DNA of 31,138 bases, from positions 1 to 31,138 of the IMG/VR virus record IMGVR_UViG_3300020478_000040; one strand, written 5' to 3'. The notes under the pieces were generated by a model, which ran no database searches, was not told the origin of the DNA, and saw nothing but the letters and a program-made list of their open reading frames with translations. Positions 29,635 to 31,138 of this stretch are shown in pieces. The DNA is from a virus. Both the position numbers and the translations under genes were made by a program. Position 1 is the first letter of the stretch. Every line of letters begins with the position of its first letter.

Positions 29635-29772
29635 ATGATTAAAAATAAAAAAATAAATAAATCAATGACATTTATTAAATTAAAAAAAATTATTAAAAAA
29701 AATAAACACATTAAAAATTATAATGCTTGGTATAAAGCATTAATAATTAACATAATAAAGGAGGTTAATTAA
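29635..29772 (+). CDS. Tiny basic protein, 45 aa
   Basis: The ATG at 29635 opens a 45-codon frame ending at the next gene start (TAATG). The product is very Lys/Ile/Asn-rich (MIKNKKINKSMTFIKLKKII...NYNAWYKALIINIIKEVN), with a probable amphipathic helix. No Shine-Dalgarno is visible before its ATG, and the first three bases lie just after the operators; if translated it may be from a short leader. Composition alone would be weak evidence, but coupling to the next gene, promoter and terminator support it. No function can be assigned. Confidence 0.4.
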   Translation: MIKNKKINKSMTFIKLKKIIKKNKHIKNYNAWYKALIINIIKEVN

Positions 29773-29897
29773 TGTTATTAATTATGACACCTACCCCCTG
29801 TGTTTTAGATAAAAATGATATTAATTATTTTTATTGGGGAATTAATTATTGGATAAATGGCGATTACTCTTGTTATAAAATTTATCCAAACAGATAA
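29772..29897 (+). CDS. Tiny aromatic-rich protein, 41 aa
   Basis: An excellent Shine-Dalgarno (AAAGGAGG at 29757-29764) lies seven bases before the ATG at 29772, itself overlapping the previous stop. The product starts MLLIMTPTPCVLDKNDINYF and has many Tyr, Trp and Asn residues and two cysteines (10 and 34). No family is recognised. It could be a small inhibitor of a host or phage protein. It ends two bases before the terminator stem. The strong ribosome site makes this the best-supported protein in the tiny operon. Confidence 0.55.
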   Translation: MLLIMTPTPCVLDKNDINYFYWGINYWINGDYSCYKIYPNR

Positions 29898-29898
29898 A

Positions 29899-29922
29899 AG
29901 GTGGCTCAATAATGAGCCATCT
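29899..29922. terminator. Bidirectional intrinsic terminator
   Basis: Bases 29899-29908 pair with 29913-29922 (core TGGCTCA-ATAA-TGAGCCA) in a stem of 10 bp with one G-T pair. T-rich sequence follows on the plus strand, and ...CCTTTTATC on the minus strand. It separates the tiny plus-strand operon from the convergent DUF6456-like gene, which ends at 29925, and would stop both. Confidence 0.8.
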
Positions 29923-29924
29923 AT

Positions 29925-30443
29925 CTATTTTATTTTAAAATATTCAATTAACATATCTAAACCTTCTCGTAACAAATTCATTTTTCGTCCTACTTTTTTA
30001 TCAGCAATACAACAATCCCATAAAACACCATTATAGTGCAAAGCGTATTTTAATGCTTCATGTAGCTTTTGGTAAGAGTCTATTTTATCAACGGCTATAT
30101 TTTGTTTAGATCCATGTATCATTACTAAAAAACTATCCCAATTAGGCGTTACTCGTTCCTCAATATTGGCTCGTTGACCTAACTCTCTTATAATAGCACC
30201 AGCTAAATATCTTTTTGTATTACTTTCTTGATTAATAGGATTTAATAATTTCCTATTACGATAAACTATTAAAATATGGTCATCTATTCTGTGTAAATGT
30301 CGTTGACCGTTGCTGGGATAAACAACATGGAATTTAGCACCATCTACAACTCTAATTAATTGATTTTTTTTATTATCTTTAATAAGATTAGAAGAACCAA
30401 AATCTGAAACCTCTATTTTTTTTCTGTTTTTTCTTTTACTCAT
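29925..30443 (-). CDS. DUF6456-like protein, 172 aa
   Basis: A basic N-terminus (MSKRKNRKKIEV) is followed by a region ending in NPINQESNTKRYLAGAIIRE and ANIEERVTPNWDSFLV at about 85-125. The C-terminal domain has LHEALKYALHYNGVLWDCCI then GRKMNLLREGLDMLIEYFKI. This matches my memory of DUF6456, an alphaproteobacterial family with RYLAGE-x-RADY-x-A..NWD, then G-VL-DVC and Lr-LD-L--HY blocks. Those proteins are thought to be linked to replication or regulation, but function is not settled. It supports an alphaproteobacterial host. It overlaps the upstream gene by 8 bases. Confidence 0.5.
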   Translation of the reverse strand: MSKRKNRKKIEVSDFGSSNLIKDNKKNQLIRVVDGAKFHVVYPSNGQRHLHRIDDHILIVYRNRKLLNPINQESNTKRYLAGAIIRELGQRANIEERVTPNWDSFLVMIHGSKQNIAVDKIDSYQKLHEALKYALHYNGVLWDCCIADKKVGRKMNLLREGLDMLIEYFKIK

Positions 30444-30663
30444 CTATTATCATTTGTACAAATTCTAATAATTCTTGATTGCATGATGCTACAGTTGAAT
30501 AAATTGTTCCTTTAAAAATACAATGATATTTATATTCACCATCTGAATTTTGTTTACCTATTCTTTTTATGGCACATTTATTTATAATAGCATTACTAAT
30601 GGGAAATTCTTCTATACCTTTTTGATACAAATTATTATAGTAATTTATTAATTCAATTACCAT
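30436..30663 (-). CDS. Hypothetical protein, 75 aa
   Basis: A small mixed protein starting MVIELINYYNNLYQKGIEEF and containing AIINKCAIKRIGKQNSDGEY, then KYHCIFKGTIYSTVASCNQE. Three cysteines are present without metal-site spacing. It sits between the replication protein and the DUF6456-like protein, overlapping both by 7-8 bases, so it is probably part of the same early operon. No family is recognised. Confidence 0.5.
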   Translation of the reverse strand: MVIELINYYNNLYQKGIEEFPISNAIINKCAIKRIGKQNSDGEYKYHCIFKGTIYSTVASCNQELLEFVQMIIDE

Positions 30664-31138
30664 GCTTTAAATTGTTCTTCAGTGATAAGGTTTTCTTTTT
30701 TCATTCTTCTTACCATATCATCTGATATAGATATGTGCCTTCTTCCTTTTTGTACCCAATCAACCCATTTTAAATAATCATCTTCTTTTTTAATAGGTAT
30801 AAATTCATCCTTGGGAGTTGTTGTTGTGTAATTTTCCCAGCGTTTTTGATTTATCCATGTTGTCACCATCGGTACACCTAAACTCTTAGATTGTTGATGA
30901 CTAGAATAGTCATTAAAAGTAGTTAAAACCTTTACTAATAAATCACTATCTTTTTTGTTTTTTAAATAAAACTTTTCCGCTTTATCTTTAACACCTTTAC
31001 TTGGTCCCACATAATTGAACGCTTTCCACCACTCCTCAAAAGCAGGATCTTTAATATTATTTATTTTATTATTTATTTTATTATGTTTTGTATTGCTTGG
31101 TGTATCGCTTGGTGTATCTTGATAATCGTCATAATTGC
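30657..31138 (-). CDS. Phage replication initiation-like protein (partial, N-terminus beyond window)
   Basis: The frame is open to the right edge; the nominal GTG at 31010 is internal because coding continues upstream as DTPSDTPSN, a Lys/Asn/Ile linker, then DPAFEEWWKAFNYVGPSKGV and KAEKFYLKNKK. F-EEFW-x-F/Y...K...A-x-x-WxK-type sequence, followed by a conserved WINQKRWENY (about 60 residues after), is the familiar C-terminal module of phage replication initiators of the helix-turn-helix type. The N-terminal DNA-binding or helicase-loading part lies outside. It begins the early operon that ends at 29925. In lambda-like phages the origin lies inside such a gene. Confidence 0.65.
   Translation of the reverse strand, partial: NYDDYQDTPSDTPSNTKHNKINNKINNIKDPAFEEWWKAFNYVGPSKGVKDKAEKFYLKNKKDSDLLVKVLTTFNDYSSHQQSKSLGVPMVTTWINQKRWENYTTTTPKDEFIPIKKEDDYLKWVDWVQKGRRHISISDDMVRRMKKENLITEEQFKAW
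31056..31118. repeat. Two families of tandem 12-bp repeats in the replication gene linker
   Basis: ATTATTTATTTT occurs twice in tandem at 31056-31079 (and partly a third time), and GCTTGGTGTATC twice in tandem at 31095-31118. As 12 is a multiple of three, they encode repeated NNKI and DTPS peptides in the linker. They may be a flexible linker only, or iteron-like binding sites. Confidence 0.5.

Noticed and set aside
31008-31010. GTG as the start of the right-most gene
   Set aside because: The reading frame continues upstream to the window edge with conserved-looking sequence (DPAFEEWWKAF), so the GTG is internal.
1-31138. tRNA genes, CRISPR arrays, insertion sequences
   Set aside because: No tRNA cloverleaf arms, repeat-spacer pattern or transposase/inverted-repeat pair was seen in either strand. 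Attachment sites cannot be judged without an integrase, which is absent from this window.

Overview
The window is a piece of an AT-rich double-stranded DNA tailed-phage genome, or of a closely related prophage or environmental contig. It is not host chromosome. Nearly every gene is packed head to tail on the minus strand with 1-50 base overlaps. The order is classic for a short-tailed (podovirus-like) phage with an SU10/P22-type head: small terminase, large terminase, portal, scaffold, major capsid, adaptor, nozzle-like tail protein, internal virion proteins, fibres, lysis genes. The strong AT bias, the marine-style fibre repeats, the 3TM holin of the gene-transfer-agent type and a DUF6456-like protein (a family I know from alphaproteobacteria) suggest a marine alphaproteobacterial host such as a SAR11-like bacterium. 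The host assignment is inference. Genes run off both ends, so this is not the whole genome: most replication genes, and any integrase, would lie outside.

Layout from right to left, the direction of most transcription. 31138-29925: end of a replication protein, a 75-aa protein and a DUF6456-like protein, closed by a bidirectional terminator. 29897-29635: a tiny plus-strand operon of two short peptides behind an operator-bearing promoter. 29487-28351: small-protein cluster including the small terminase. 28350-27947: a noncoding stretch with possible RNA structure and a minus-strand terminator. 27889-26027: DNA adenine methyltransferase and large terminase. 26076-25831: a plus-strand helix-turn-helix regulator wedged between large terminase and portal. 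25794-10523: portal, scaffold, capsid, tail and ejection proteins, large fibre. 10523-6661: a four-gene fibre cassette present twice in tandem. 6671-2744: eight short genes, seven of which encode exported or membrane-anchored proteins. 2720-1628: metallophosphoesterase and SleB-type cell-wall hydrolase. 1624-894: a plus-strand two-gene operon with a YgjP-type metallopeptidase. 697-1: holin, a tiny membrane peptide and a second HExxH protein cut by the window edge.

The most interesting feature is a shared palindromic sequence, TAACAWYGTTATA. It occurs only where control would be expected: in the promoter of the left plus-strand operon (802-829, two sites), between the helix-turn-helix gene and the portal gene (25817-25829), and in the promoter of the tiny right-hand operon (29604-29633, two sites). 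At both outer promoters the paired sites are 17 bp centre to centre, with the first site inside the -35/-10 spacer. The simplest reading is a small phage regulatory circuit in which the 81-aa protein represses itself and two satellite operons. Other points of note are the duplicated fibre cassette, a secreted protein with about 206 consecutive residues free of Lys and Arg, a 28-residue cysteine-rich peptide, and a 15-bp leader sequence repeated upstream of the large terminase and methyltransferase.
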